DNA of 64,000 bases from JAKJEP01 sp964580995. GTDB taxonomy: Bacteria > Planctomycetota > Phycisphaerae > Sedimentisphaerales > SM23-30. The notes below the pieces were generated by a model. It was not told the origin of the DNA. It ran no database searches and saw nothing but the letters and a program-made list of their open reading frames with translations. Position 1 is the stretch's first letter; each line of letters opens with the position of its first letter. Positions 18,013-26,941 of this stretch are shown in pieces. The stretch spans positions 1 to 64,000 of the forward strand of contig CAZOMV010000018.1 of NCBI GenBank assembly GCA_964580995.1, given 5' to 3'. A program made the translations under genes and the position numbers.

Positions 18013-19061
18013 CTCATTCCGCCGACCAAGCCCCCGCGCCCATCACCGCCTCCCGCCTGTGGAAATGGTTTGCCGTTTGCCTCCTGCTGACGGCTTTGAT
18101 TCTGCTGGCCTGCAGTTTTGTCGGCTATTATTCGATCCCCCTGGGAAAAACCTGGAAGCTCTGGCAGTGGGACATCTGGCAAAATCAAATCTGGCACATA
18201 CGTTTGTACCGACTGGTAATGACAGCCTTAGTGGGTGCCGCCCTGGCTACCGGCGGCATGGCCCTGCAAGGGCTAATGCGTAATCCCCTGGCCGAGCCCT
18301 ACATCCTCGGTATCTCCAGCGGCGCCGGGGTCGGCGTGCTGGCCGGCTCCTGGCTGGCCGGCTGGACCGTCATGCCCGAATGGGCCGCCACTCCCGTCCT
18401 GGCCATGGCCGGAGCCCTGATTACTTGCATTGTGGTTTATTCCGTCGCTCAGCGGGCCGGCTACCTCGATCCCTATGTTCTGCTCCTCTCCGGCGTCATC
18501 GTCAACGTCATCAACGGCGCCCTCGTTCTCACCATCCTCCAGTTCGTCAAACAAACCGATATGATTCATTTCATCGGTTGGGGCATGGGCCATATTCCGG
18601 AGTGGTTATGGTCCAAACCGAAATTAGTATTGCTCTGCGGCGGCCTGATCCTCATCGGCTGGCTGCTGCTCTTCCTGCGTTCCTCCGCCTTTAACATGCT
18701 GGGCCTGGGCGATGAAGTAGCCTCCTCCAGCGGCGTCGCCGTCCGCCGCCTCCGCTCCGAAACCTTCCTCGTCATCTCCCTGATGACCTCCGCCGCGGTG
18801 GCCCTGGCCGGCCCCGTCGGCTTCGTCGGATTGATCGTCCCCCATATATTCCGGATTATTTCCGGCCCCGACCACCGCCGCCTGGCCCTCCTCAGCGGTT
18901 TCGGCGGCGCTGCCTTCCTCATGCTGGCCGACACCGCCTGCCGCATTATCGGCGAGAGCTTCCAGCTCGGCGAACTGCCCGTTGGCGTCATCACCGCCAT
19001 TCTCGGCGGCCCGTTCTTTATCTTCCTTCTGCGCCGCCGCCAGCGGGAGGCCGCCGTATGA
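18009..19061 (+). CDS. FecCD/BtuC-family ABC permease
   Basis: This is the membrane channel of the importer. The 350 residues show about ten helices and the family landmarks ALATGGMALQGLMRNPLAEP, LGISSGAGVGVLAG and GPVGFVGLIVPHIFRII. The only start consistent with the frame is a TTG that overlaps the stop of the receptor gene, so coupling is likely. It is strongly C-rich on this strand, like its neighbours up to about 20.8 kb. Confidence 0.9.
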   Translation: MTHSADQAPAPITASRLWKWFAVCLLLTALILLACSFVGYYSIPLGKTWKLWQWDIWQNQIWHIRLYRLVMTALVGAALATGGMALQGLMRNPLAEPYILGISSGAGVGVLAGSWLAGWTVMPEWAATPVLAMAGALITCIVVYSVAQRAGYLDPYVLLLSGVIVNVINGALVLTILQFVKQTDMIHFIGWGMGHIPEWLWSKPKLVLLCGGLILIGWLLLFLRSSAFNMLGLGDEVASSSGVAVRRLRSETFLVISLMTSAAVALAGPVGFVGLIVPHIFRIISGPDHRRLALLSGFGGAAFLMLADTACRIIGESFQLGELPVGVITAILGGPFFIFLLRRRQREAAV

Positions 19062-19846
19062 CCGACCAGAAACACATGTTGCGGGCCTCGGATATTCAGT
19101 TCGGCTATCGCCCCACTCAGCCGGTCCTGGATGCGGTCCATTTTACCGCCTCCCCCGGCCGCTTCGTCTGCATCCTCGGCCCCAACGGTTCCGGCAAAAC
19201 CACCCTCCTCCGCTGCCTCCTGGGCTGGCTTAAACCCGCCCAGGGTGCTATCCTCCTTGATGACAGTCCCCTGAAAAAATATTCCCGCAAAGCCCTGGCC
19301 AAACTGATGGCCTACGTCCCCCAGTTTCCAACCTCCGCCTTCCCCTTTTCCGTGCAGGAGCTGGTCCTCATGGGCCGCTTCGCCCACGCCGGCTCCCTCG
19401 GCCTGACCGGCCCGCAGGACCTGGCCATCGCTCGCGAGGCCATGAAAATGACCCAGACCCTCGATTTCGCCGCCCGCCACCTCAACGAACTCTCCGGCGG
19501 CGAGGCCCAGTGTGTCATGATCGCCCGCGCCCTGGCCCAGCAGCCCGCCGTCATGATGCTCGACGAACCAACCAGCCACCTCGACATCCGCAACCAACTG
19601 AAAATCTACCGCATGATGCAGCGGCTCGCCCACGATTGGGGCATGGCCGTCGTCTGCGTCAGCCACGAACTCAACCTCGCTGGCCGCTTTGCCGACGAGC
19701 TGGTCTTCATGCGCAGTGGCCGCGTCATCGCCGCCGGCCCGCGTCAGCAGGTCCTCACCCGTGAAAACCTCCGCCAGACCTACGACGTCGGCATCGAGCT
19801 GATCCCCAACCCCTTCGACCCCACGCCCATCATCTGGGCCGACTAA
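19058..19846 (+). CDS. ABC transporter ATPase (BtuD/FecE type)
   Basis: This is the energising subunit of the importer. Walker A is GPNGSGKTTLL, the Q-loop lies in YVPQFPT, the signature is LNELSGGEAQ, Walker B is VMMLDEPTSHLD, and the switch histidine is in CVSHELNLA. It has 262 residues, normal. The start overlaps the permease stop (ATGA). It is the last gene of the four-gene unit; a convergent gene begins 24 bases later. Confidence 0.92.
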   Translation: MTDQKHMLRASDIQFGYRPTQPVLDAVHFTASPGRFVCILGPNGSGKTTLLRCLLGWLKPAQGAILLDDSPLKKYSRKALAKLMAYVPQFPTSAFPFSVQELVLMGRFAHAGSLGLTGPQDLAIAREAMKMTQTLDFAARHLNELSGGEAQCVMIARALAQQPAVMMLDEPTSHLDIRNQLKIYRMMQRLAHDWGMAVVCVSHELNLAGRFADELVFMRSGRVIAAGPRQQVLTRENLRQTYDVGIELIPNPFDPTPIIWAD

Positions 19847-19870
19847 CCCGACTGACCCGCCTCCGCAATA

Positions 19871-20758
19871 TCAGCAATATTTGTTTATCAGCAGCCCCAG
19901 CTTCTCCCGCGTCGCCGCCGGTATGCTTTTCCGATCCGACCAGATCCCCAGCTCCAGTGCCTTCTGATGCTCGCACGGCCTCTCCAGCAGTTCCGCCGCC
20001 TTCGGCAGCGCCCGCAAAATCAACTGGATCGCATTCTCCGTCGCCGCGTTCAGATTCCCGATAATCTCCGTCATCAAACTGTGCTTGTCCAAATCTCCCG
20101 GATGTTCCCGCCAGCAGTCATAATCCGTCGGCAGCGCCACCAGCGCATAGCACATCTCCGCCTCCCGCGCCAGCTTCGCCTCCGGCATGCACGTCATCCC
20201 GATCAAATGCCCGCCCCACTGCCGGTGCAGCAGCGACTCCGCCCGCGTCGAAAACTGCGGCCCCTCCATGCACACATACGTCCCGCCGTCATGCACTTTC
20301 ACCCCCGCACCCGCCGCCGCCCCCAGCAGCACTTGCCGCAACTGCTCGCAGAACGGATACGCAAAATCCACATGCACCGCCAGCAGCCCGTCGAAGAAAC
20401 TATTCTGCCGCTTGAACGTCTTGTCGATCACCTGGTCCGGAATCACCAGGTCCCGCGGCCGGAATTCGTTCACCAGCGAACCGGTCGCCCCGCTGGCAAT
20501 GATATGCGTCACACCAAGCTGCTTCAGGGCGTAAATATTCGCGCAGTACGGCACACTCGACGGATTCAGCAGATGCCCATGCCCGTGCCGGTGTAAAAAG
20601 GCAATCGGCACCCCGTTGATCTCCGTTGTCACAATCGGCGCTGACGGCCTTCCGAACGGCGTCTCCACCTCATGCTCCTGCCCCTTCGTCGTCATCGACA
20701 ATGCCTGCCCCAGCCCCGACCCCCCGATAATCCCTATCCGCTTCACCTGTTCAGCCAT
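19871..20758 (-). CDS. mtnP: S-methyl-5'-thioadenosine phosphorylase
   Basis: This cytosolic enzyme cleaves methylthioadenosine to adenine and methylthioribose 1-phosphate (methionine salvage). Family motifs are IGIIGGSGLG, HRHGHGH, IASGATGSL, YVCMEGPQFSTRAES and GMTCMPEAKLAREAEM. I chose the ATG at 20758 (MAEQVKR), because AGGA lies 8 nt upstream of it; longer in-frame starts reach 20794. The product is then 295 residues. A purine nucleoside phosphorylase role is possible, but the MEGPQFSTRAE and following residues favour MTAP. It fits the methionine theme of the unit at 16242-19846. Confidence 0.87.
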   Translation of the reverse strand: MAEQVKRIGIIGGSGLGQALSMTTKGQEHEVETPFGRPSAPIVTTEINGVPIAFLHRHGHGHLLNPSSVPYCANIYALKQLGVTHIIASGATGSLVNEFRPRDLVIPDQVIDKTFKRQNSFFDGLLAVHVDFAYPFCEQLRQVLLGAAAGAGVKVHDGGTYVCMEGPQFSTRAESLLHRQWGGHLIGMTCMPEAKLAREAEMCYALVALPTDYDCWREHPGDLDKHSLMTEIIGNLNAATENAIQLILRALPKAAELLERPCEHQKALELGIWSDRKSIPAATREKLGLLINKYC

Positions 20759-21016
20759 ATCCATTTTCCTGCTGTTAATTACCATATTTACCACAATCCC
20801 TGAATTCTACCGGCATGTATTCCCTTCGGCAATATCTAACCTTACTTTTCACACCTTTCACTGATGTACAAAAGCAAACAAGCCGGTTGCAACCGGATTA
20901 CGATGGATTAGCCTGTTGTTTTTTTCAGGGCAATCTTTTGTTGCTTTGCATGGGGTGGTGGAATATGATACCCTAATAAGCAATTCCGGAAGAGTGTCCG
21001 ACGAATGGAGAGAATT
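20759..21016. other. Intergenic region at the GC-skew switch; candidate replication origin
   Basis: The + strand is C-rich to the left and G-rich to the right of this gap, whatever the gene direction. The gap contains a perfect 14-bp palindrome CCGGTTGCAACCGG (20883-20896), AT-rich stretches and one loose DnaA-box-like 9-mer at 20787-20795 (two mismatches). No cluster of good DnaA boxes and no dnaA or dnaN are visible, so origin status rests on skew alone. Confidence 0.35.
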
Positions 21017-21475
21017 ATGGCTGAGGTACCGAGTAATAAGAATGTGAATATTGTGCCGCTGATTATCCGGGTCGGGCTGGCGGTGGTGTTTATCTATCAT
21101 GGGTATGGGAAGGTATTTGCGGGGGGGCATGAGGGGATTGCGCAGTTGATGGCAAGCAAAGGGGCGCCTTTTCCGGAAGTGCTGGGGTGGATGGCGGGAT
21201 TGACGGAGTTTTTCGGGGGGATACTGGTGTTGATCGGGCTATTAAGCCGGTTTTGGGCCCTGGGATTGGGATTTGTGATGGTAGTGGCGATTCAGACGGT
21301 GCATGGACCGAATGGATTTGACATTCGAAATAGTGGGTATGAATATTGTTTTACGCTGCTGGTGATGAGTCTGTCGATATTTTTGGGCGGGCCAGGGGTA
21401 TTTTCGGTGGATAAGTTATTATTTGGGCGGGGTAGAAGAAAGAGGGGGAGGCCGGAATTGCGGCTGAAGCTGTAA
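21017..21475 (+). CDS. DoxX family membrane protein
   Basis: A four-helix membrane protein of the DoxX/DoxD family, whose members are linked to thiol or sulfur redox and oxidative-stress systems; the precise role here is unknown. The helix-1 motif RVGLAVVFIYHGYGKVFAGG, then GWMAGLTEFFGGILVLIGLLSR, are typical. ATG 21017 has GGAG at the right distance; ATG 21005 is also in frame. The C-terminus is basic. It is the first G-rich + strand gene after the skew switch. Confidence 0.8.
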   Translation: MAEVPSNKNVNIVPLIIRVGLAVVFIYHGYGKVFAGGHEGIAQLMASKGAPFPEVLGWMAGLTEFFGGILVLIGLLSRFWALGLGFVMVVAIQTVHGPNGFDIRNSGYEYCFTLLVMSLSIFLGGPGVFSVDKLLFGRGRRKRGRPELRLKL

Positions 21476-21540
21476 CTAAGGTTTTTAAAATATAAGTTGT
21501 TTTATATTAATTAGTTATGAAAAATACTGCGGAATAGAGA

Positions 21541-21572
21541 AGACACAGCCAGGATGGCCGTGGCACAATTCT
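21541..21572 (+). repeat. Dispersed palindromic element, copy 2
   Basis: CACAGCCA (21544-21551), loop GGA, TGGCCGTG (21555-21562), then GCACAATT. One stem position is a wobble (A opposite C or G-T after transcription of the other strand). Same orientation as the other copies. It lies between the doxX and prenyl synthase genes. Confidence 0.65.
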
Positions 21573-21668
21573 TGTTAAATTAGCAAATCTGTTTGAATGA
21601 AGGAGGGAAAAGAAATAAAATACAAAGTTTGTGATTTAAAAACGATATAATACAAATTGGGTATTAAT

Positions 21669-22565
21669 ATGACAAAAAATCCTGCTATGAATGGAAATCG
21701 GCGATTGGCCCAGATTGCCCAAACGGTGGAAAGTGCCATGGAAGGTTATCTATCGCGTGAGCCGGGGATTCCTGAAACGCTGCGGAAGGCGATTTATTAC
21801 AGTTTACGGGCGGGCGGGAAGCGGCTTCGACCAGGGCTGGTGATTCTGAGCTGCCAGGCGTGCGGGGGCGAGGAGATTATCGCGGTGCCGGCGGCAGCGG
21901 CGATGGAGATGGTGCATACCTATTCGCTAATCCATGATGATCTGCCGGCGATGGACAATGACGATTTCCGCCGGGGCCAGCCGTCGAATCATAAGGTGTT
22001 TGGGGATGGGATTGCGATTCTGGCGGGGGATGCGCTGCTGACGTATGCGTTTACCACGCTGGCGCGGCATATTCGGAAGGATTCGCTGGTAAAAGAGCTG
22101 GTTTTGGAACTTTCGGAGGCGGCGGGGGCCGGGGGGATGATCGGGGGGCAGGTGGAGGATTTGAATCATCAGAATCTGGGTGGGGAACTGGAAATGGTGC
22201 AATATATTCATACGCATAAGACGGCGATGATGTTTCGGGGGGCGGCGCGAATGGGGGCGATTTGTGCGGAGGCGGATCGGCGGGAGATTGACACGCTGGG
22301 GGATTACGGGCTGAAGATCGGGCTGGCGTTCCAGATTGTGGATGATATTCTGGATCTGACCGGTTCGGTGGAGGAACTGGGCAAAAGTCCCCAAAAGGAC
22401 CTTCAGGCCGGGAAGCTGACGTATCCGGCGGTTATGGGACTGGAGCAATCGCAGGAGCATGCGGAGAAGCTGGTGGCGGAGGCGATCGAGGCGTTGGATG
22501 ATTTTGGGGATCGGGCCGAACCTTTACGGGAACTGGCACGTATGTTAATCCAGAGAAACCATTAA
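21669..22565 (+). CDS. ispA: Short-chain polyprenyl (farnesyl/geranylgeranyl) diphosphate synthase
   Basis: The product condenses isopentenyl diphosphate with allylic diphosphates in the cytosol. The first aspartate-rich motif is HDDLPAMDNDDFRRG and the second is QIVDDILDLTG; both are complete. GGKRLRPGL is also present. ATG 21669 gives 298 residues; an upstream TTG (21657) is in frame. A TATAAT lies at 21646-21651. It is followed after 27 bases by dxs, so this operon supplies both precursors and chain elongation. Product chain length cannot be read from sequence alone. Confidence 0.9.
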   Translation: MTKNPAMNGNRRLAQIAQTVESAMEGYLSREPGIPETLRKAIYYSLRAGGKRLRPGLVILSCQACGGEEIIAVPAAAAMEMVHTYSLIHDDLPAMDNDDFRRGQPSNHKVFGDGIAILAGDALLTYAFTTLARHIRKDSLVKELVLELSEAAGAGGMIGGQVEDLNHQNLGGELEMVQYIHTHKTAMMFRGAARMGAICAEADRREIDTLGDYGLKIGLAFQIVDDILDLTGSVEELGKSPQKDLQAGKLTYPAVMGLEQSQEHAEKLVAEAIEALDDFGDRAEPLRELARMLIQRNH

Positions 22566-22592
22566 TCGAATTTTCCGGATGCGCGTTACTTT

Positions 22593-24530
22593 ATGGAACA
22601 AAAATTGTTAAAAACCATTCATTCCTCTGCCGATCTTCGCCAGTTGGCGCCGGACTCCCTGGCAGAACTGGCGGAGGAGATTCGGAACCTGATTAAAGCG
22701 GCGGTGAGTAAAAATGGGGGACATTTGTCGAGCAATCTGGGGATTGTGGAGCTGTCGATAGCCCTGCATGCGGTTTTTTCGTTTGACCGGGACCGGATTG
22801 TCTGGGATGTGGGCCATCAATGTTATGTACACAAGATTCTGACGGGCCGGGGGGAGGGATTTGAGCGATTGCGTCAGAAGGGGGGGGTCAGCGGCTTTCC
22901 CAATCCGCAGGAAAGCCCGCACGACCAGTTTTCGGTGGGCCATGCCGGGACGGCGATTGCCACGGCGGTGGGGCTGGCGCTGGGAGCCCAGTTGCAGCAT
23001 ACCGAGGAGAAGGTGGTGGCGGTGGTGGGGGACGCGAGTATTGTCAATGGTTTGTCGTTCGAAGGGCTGAATAATACTTCGCTGCTGCAGCGGCAATTGC
23101 TGATTATTCTGAATGACAATTCGATGGCAATCGACAAGACGCAGGGGGCGTTCGCGAGTTATCTGACCCATTTGCGGCTGACGCGGTCGTATGATGATCT
23201 GCACCGGCGGACCAAGCTGCTGGTGAAAAGCCTTCCGTATGTCGGGGACGCGATCCACGAGACGCTGGGCCGGCTGAAGGGGGGCTTGAAGACGACGCTG
23301 CAGGGGCAGCAGAAATTCGATCAGTTAGGCATTCCCACGTATGGTCCGGTGGACGGCCACGATATTCCGGCTCTGATCCAGCTTTTTCAGATTTTAAAGG
23401 AGGTGCATCATCCGATTATACTGCATGTGCAGACGGAAAAGGGGCGGGGATTTACGCCGGCGTGTGAGGATCCGTGCAGGTTTCACAGCCCCAATCCATT
23501 TACGGTGAACGGTCAGACGGCCAGTTTTGCCCAGAGCGGCGGCCAGAGTTTTACCTCCGTCTTTTCGCGGATGCTGGGGGAGTTGATGCGGAAAGAGGAG
23601 CGGGTGGTGGCGTTGACGGCGGCGATGGCGGATGGAACGGGGCTGGCCCGGCTGCGGGAACAATTTCCCGGACGGGTCATTGATGTGGGGATCGCGGAGA
23701 GTGCGGCGGTGGACATAGCGGCGGGACTGGCGAAGAAAGGGCTGCGTCCGGTAGTGGCGATTTACTCGACGTTTTTGCAGCGGAGTTTCGATCAGATCTT
23801 TCAGGAAGTGTCGCTGCAGAATTTACCGGTGGTATTCTGTCTGGATCGGGCCGGACTGGTGGGCGGGGACGGTGCGGTTCATCATGGTTTTTGTGATATC
23901 ACGCTACTACGGAGCCTTCCAAATCTGGTGTTGATGGCGCCGATGAACGAGGCGGAATTGGAGGGGGCGTTGGAATTTGCGCTGGGGTGCGGCAAGGCGG
24001 CGGTGATTCGTTATCCGCGGGATCTGGTGGGGGATATGGGATCCGTACTGCCGGATTACCAGTGTGAAGCATTCCGGCTGGGGAAGCCTTCGGTGCTTCG
24101 GGAGGGGCGGGACGCGTTGGTGCTGGCGTATGGCACGGCCGGATATACGGCACTGGCGGCGGCCCAGCATCTGGCGGAAGAGGGGATTGAGGCAGCGGTG
24201 GTGAGCGGCCGTTTTGCCAAGCCGCTGGAGGAGGCCTGGTGGCAGCCGTTATTGGAGAATGCAAAAAATATACCGATCCTGACGCTGGAAGACCATGCGT
24301 TGACGGGCGGTTTTGGCAGCGCGATCCTGGAATTTGCCCAGGAACACAAAATAGATACCCGAAATATCACGCGAATGGGCATTCCAGACCGATTTATTGA
24401 ACAGGCCAGTCGCCCGGAGCAATTGGCGGAGGTCCATCTGGACCGTCGCGGAATCGAAGAGGCGGTTCGCGGTGCGGTGGCGAAACAGGTACCGATTTCG
24501 TCGAAGCGAGTGACCAGCCAGGCGGTATGA
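22593..24530 (+). CDS. dxs: 1-deoxy-D-xylulose-5-phosphate synthase, divergent
   Basis: This thiamine-diphosphate enzyme makes DXP from pyruvate and glyceraldehyde 3-phosphate, the first step of the MEP pathway. Overall layout and 645-residue length fit DXS: GHLSSNLGIVELSIALH, WDVGHQCYVHKILTGRG, LNDNSMAID, YSTFLQRSFDQ, DRAGLVGGDGAVHHG. Several positions differ from the common consensus: GDA replaces GDG in the cofactor motif, GHAGTA replaces GHSSTS, and IAESAAV replaces IAEQHAV, with the catalytic glutamate kept. The order ispA-dxs-nadK supports a biosynthetic role. Confidence 0.85.
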   Translation: MEQKLLKTIHSSADLRQLAPDSLAELAEEIRNLIKAAVSKNGGHLSSNLGIVELSIALHAVFSFDRDRIVWDVGHQCYVHKILTGRGEGFERLRQKGGVSGFPNPQESPHDQFSVGHAGTAIATAVGLALGAQLQHTEEKVVAVVGDASIVNGLSFEGLNNTSLLQRQLLIILNDNSMAIDKTQGAFASYLTHLRLTRSYDDLHRRTKLLVKSLPYVGDAIHETLGRLKGGLKTTLQGQQKFDQLGIPTYGPVDGHDIPALIQLFQILKEVHHPIILHVQTEKGRGFTPACEDPCRFHSPNPFTVNGQTASFAQSGGQSFTSVFSRMLGELMRKEERVVALTAAMADGTGLARLREQFPGRVIDVGIAESAAVDIAAGLAKKGLRPVVAIYSTFLQRSFDQIFQEVSLQNLPVVFCLDRAGLVGGDGAVHHGFCDITLLRSLPNLVLMAPMNEAELEGALEFALGCGKAAVIRYPRDLVGDMGSVLPDYQCEAFRLGKPSVLREGRDALVLAYGTAGYTALAAAQHLAEEGIEAAVVSGRFAKPLEEAWWQPLLENAKNIPILTLEDHALTGGFGSAILEFAQEHKIDTRNITRMGIPDRFIEQASRPEQLAEVHLDRRGIEEAVRGAVAKQVPISSKRVTSQAV

Positions 24531-24534
24531 AGGT

Positions 24535-25431
24535 ATGTCAGAGAAACGAAACAGAAAGCGAATTTTTCTCCTGCAAAATCCGGCGAAAGCGCAATGCCGG
24601 GAAATAGCGGCGGAGTTACTGGAATGGCTGGGGCAGCGGTCTGAAATCGCAGGTGATAATGTTCATTCCGAGAGCGTAGATCCCGTCCGTCTGCAGGGAG
24701 CGGATTATATTGTGGTGTTGGGGGGAGACGGGACGATACTCTCGACGGTGCGGGGATTGGGGAAGAATCAGGTGCCGATTATCGGGGTGAATATGGGGAA
24801 GCTGGGATTTCTGGCGGAATTTACGGTCGAGCAGTTGAAGACTAATTTTGAGAAAATCACCTCCGAATCCTCCTTTATCCGGCGTCGGGTGATGCTGGAA
24901 TGCCGGATCCGGGGATCTCATCGGCCCGATCATGTGAGCACGATCGTGAACGAACTGGCGGTGATAGCCGGGCCGCCCTTTCGGATGATCGAGGTGTCGG
25001 TGCGGATCGGCGGGGAGCATTTGGCACTTTGTGCGGGGGATGGATTAATTATTTCCACACCGACGGGTTCGACGGCATATAATCTATCAGCCGGCGGTCC
25101 GATCCTGGCGGCAACGCTGCAGGCGGCGGTGATTACTCCGCTGGCGGCCCATTCGCTGAGTTTCCGGCCGATTGTGGTGAATCTGGACAAGCCGATTACG
25201 GTTCAATGCCGGGACAATCATTATCGGCAAAAAGTGCGGGAAGGGGCCGCGGTGGTGGCGATTGACGGGCAGGAGAGTATCGCCCTGAGAAATGAAGATG
25301 AAGTGATTATTACACCGGCGGAAGCGTGTTTTCAGTTGGTGCATAATCCAATGGAAAGCCAGTGGCATTTGTTGAATACGAAACTGAACTGGGGCACGAT
25401 GCCTAACTATGGTGAGAAATATGAAAAATAG
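24535..25431 (+). CDS. nadK: NAD kinase
   Basis: The product phosphorylates NAD to NADP. Diagnostic motifs are LGGDGTILSTVRG, GVNMGKLGFLAEF, NELAVIAGP and TPTGSTAYNLSAGGPI. It has 298 residues, normal. It starts 5 bases after the dxs stop with a short ribosome site and overlaps the next reading frame slightly. NADPH demand of the MEP pathway makes the pairing with dxs sensible (inference). Confidence 0.93.
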   Translation: MSEKRNRKRIFLLQNPAKAQCREIAAELLEWLGQRSEIAGDNVHSESVDPVRLQGADYIVVLGGDGTILSTVRGLGKNQVPIIGVNMGKLGFLAEFTVEQLKTNFEKITSESSFIRRRVMLECRIRGSHRPDHVSTIVNELAVIAGPPFRMIEVSVRIGGEHLALCAGDGLIISTPTGSTAYNLSAGGPILAATLQAAVITPLAAHSLSFRPIVVNLDKPITVQCRDNHYRQKVREGAAVVAIDGQESIALRNEDEVIITPAEACFQLVHNPMESQWHLLNTKLNWGTMPNYGEKYEK

Positions 25432-26938
25432 AAGAATGATCGATTGGATGTTTTTGGTATTGGTGGTTTTGGCTGGGAAAGCGTTGTATGGCCAGACCTA
25501 TGCCTCTCAGGACGGGCATCTGCTGGATGCCAATCCGCGTCAGGGGTCGATGGGGTGGAACACTCCGATGCGGCTGGATGCGCTGGTGCCGCGGGCCAAT
25601 CTGTATATTACGGGGAATGTGGGGCAGGGGGCGAGTTTTCAGGGGCTGGTTCCCTATCGCAGTACGGGCGAAATGGGGGCGCCGCTGGGGAGCAGTACGT
25701 TAAGCAATTTTCGGCGTGATTCGGTGGGATTGACGGATTTATCGGTGAATCTGGCGGCTCCGAATATTTATATTGATCCGTCCCGTGCGGTGACGGGCAC
25801 GTATGGAGGGCAGGTGGTGAATACCGCCCGCCTTTATAGTACACCGGTCACCCCGGTGGGGGCGAATTTAATGATGACCCCCTATTCTGGGGATCTGTCG
25901 ATGCGTCCCTTGAGCCGGTCGTATTCCTCCTCGCTCCGAATCAATCCGATTTCTGTTCCTGATTATTCAACGGGATCTCCGGGCTTGCCGCGTCAGCCGT
26001 GGCAGAGCGGGCCGGTGATGCCGACGATTCCGGGCCAATTGCCCGGTTCGGAAGGGACGGGAATTGGGGAGCCGGTTCGGAATACAAACGCTCTTACCAG
26101 CGAACAGACCCGTCTGCGGATGGAAACGGAGACGCCGGGTTATACGGAGAGTACGGTTTTGCCGGGCGATACGCTTTGGCAGAATGCCGAGCCGTCCGGA
26201 GCGAATTTGCGGCAGGGGGCCGCATACGATATTGGAGAGGTTTATTCGGAAGTGCTGGAAAGTTACCGGCAGTTGCCTCCCTCCGGTACCGTTCCTGCCG
26301 AGGGGGCTGCGTTGAATTCCCTTCAGAATCCTTCGCCGGAGTCAAAAGAAGTTTCTTCCCCCTCGTTGAGCGGTTTTGGTTCTTTATCGATGGGCAAGGA
26401 TAAGAGTCTGCAACCAAATCCGCTGCAACAGAAGCAGATGAGTGAATATATGAAAAAGGGGGAGCAATGTATGAACGAAGGGAAATTTTATGCGGCGGCG
26501 AACGCGTTTGATACGGCGGTTTTTTATGACAGCCAGAATCCGCTGCCGTACCTGGCCAAATCGCATGCCCTGTTTGCGGCGGGGGAGCTGATGAGTTCGG
26601 CCTTTTTCCTGCAAAAGGCTTTTGGCCTTTCGAAGGAACTGGCGCAGGTGCCGGTGGATTTGCAGCGGCTGTTTCCCAGCCGGGAAAAGCTGGACCAGCG
26701 CATGGCGGATTTGCAGCGATGGGAAGAGCGGACCGGCCAGCCGATGCTGCTTTTTCTGCAGGGGTATTTTCAATTTCAGTTAAAGCAATATGAGCCGGCC
26801 CAGGAATCCCTGAAGCAGGCGGCGGAACGGCTGCCGGAGAACCCGGAAATCCAGGTTTTGTTAGAAGCAGTCAAGGCGGCGCAGGCTTCCGGGTCGCCGG
26901 CGCAAAATTCGGAGCCAGCCGGCGAGTCAGAAAAATAG
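25421..26938 (+). CDS. Secreted protein with C-terminal TPR-like repeats, unknown function
   Basis: A signal peptide (about 20 residues, ending near ALYGQ) precedes a long low-complexity Ser/Pro/Gly-rich region containing a LVPRANLYITGNVGQGASF and GSSTLSNFRRDS segment that I recognise as a recurrent planctomycete pattern of unknown role. Residues from about 330 to the end are helical with Ala/Leu spacing like TPR units (GEQCMNEGKFYAAANAFDTA, LLFLQGYFQFQLKQYEPAQESLKQAA). ATG 25421 overlaps the end of nadK; ATG 25409 is also in frame. It is probably an envelope scaffold or assembly protein. Confidence 0.65.
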   Translation: MKNRRMIDWMFLVLVVLAGKALYGQTYASQDGHLLDANPRQGSMGWNTPMRLDALVPRANLYITGNVGQGASFQGLVPYRSTGEMGAPLGSSTLSNFRRDSVGLTDLSVNLAAPNIYIDPSRAVTGTYGGQVVNTARLYSTPVTPVGANLMMTPYSGDLSMRPLSRSYSSSLRINPISVPDYSTGSPGLPRQPWQSGPVMPTIPGQLPGSEGTGIGEPVRNTNALTSEQTRLRMETETPGYTESTVLPGDTLWQNAEPSGANLRQGAAYDIGEVYSEVLESYRQLPPSGTVPAEGAALNSLQNPSPESKEVSSPSLSGFGSLSMGKDKSLQPNPLQQKQMSEYMKKGEQCMNEGKFYAAANAFDTAVFYDSQNPLPYLAKSHALFAAGELMSSAFFLQKAFGLSKELAQVPVDLQRLFPSREKLDQRMADLQRWEERTGQPMLLFLQGYFQFQLKQYEPAQESLKQAAERLPENPEIQVLLEAVKAAQASGSPAQNSEPAGESEK

Positions 26939-26941
26939 AGT

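Noticed and set aside
20759..21016. Confirmed oriC
   Set aside because: No cluster of good DnaA boxes and no dnaA, dnaN or similar marker; only the skew supports it, so it is kept as a candidate.
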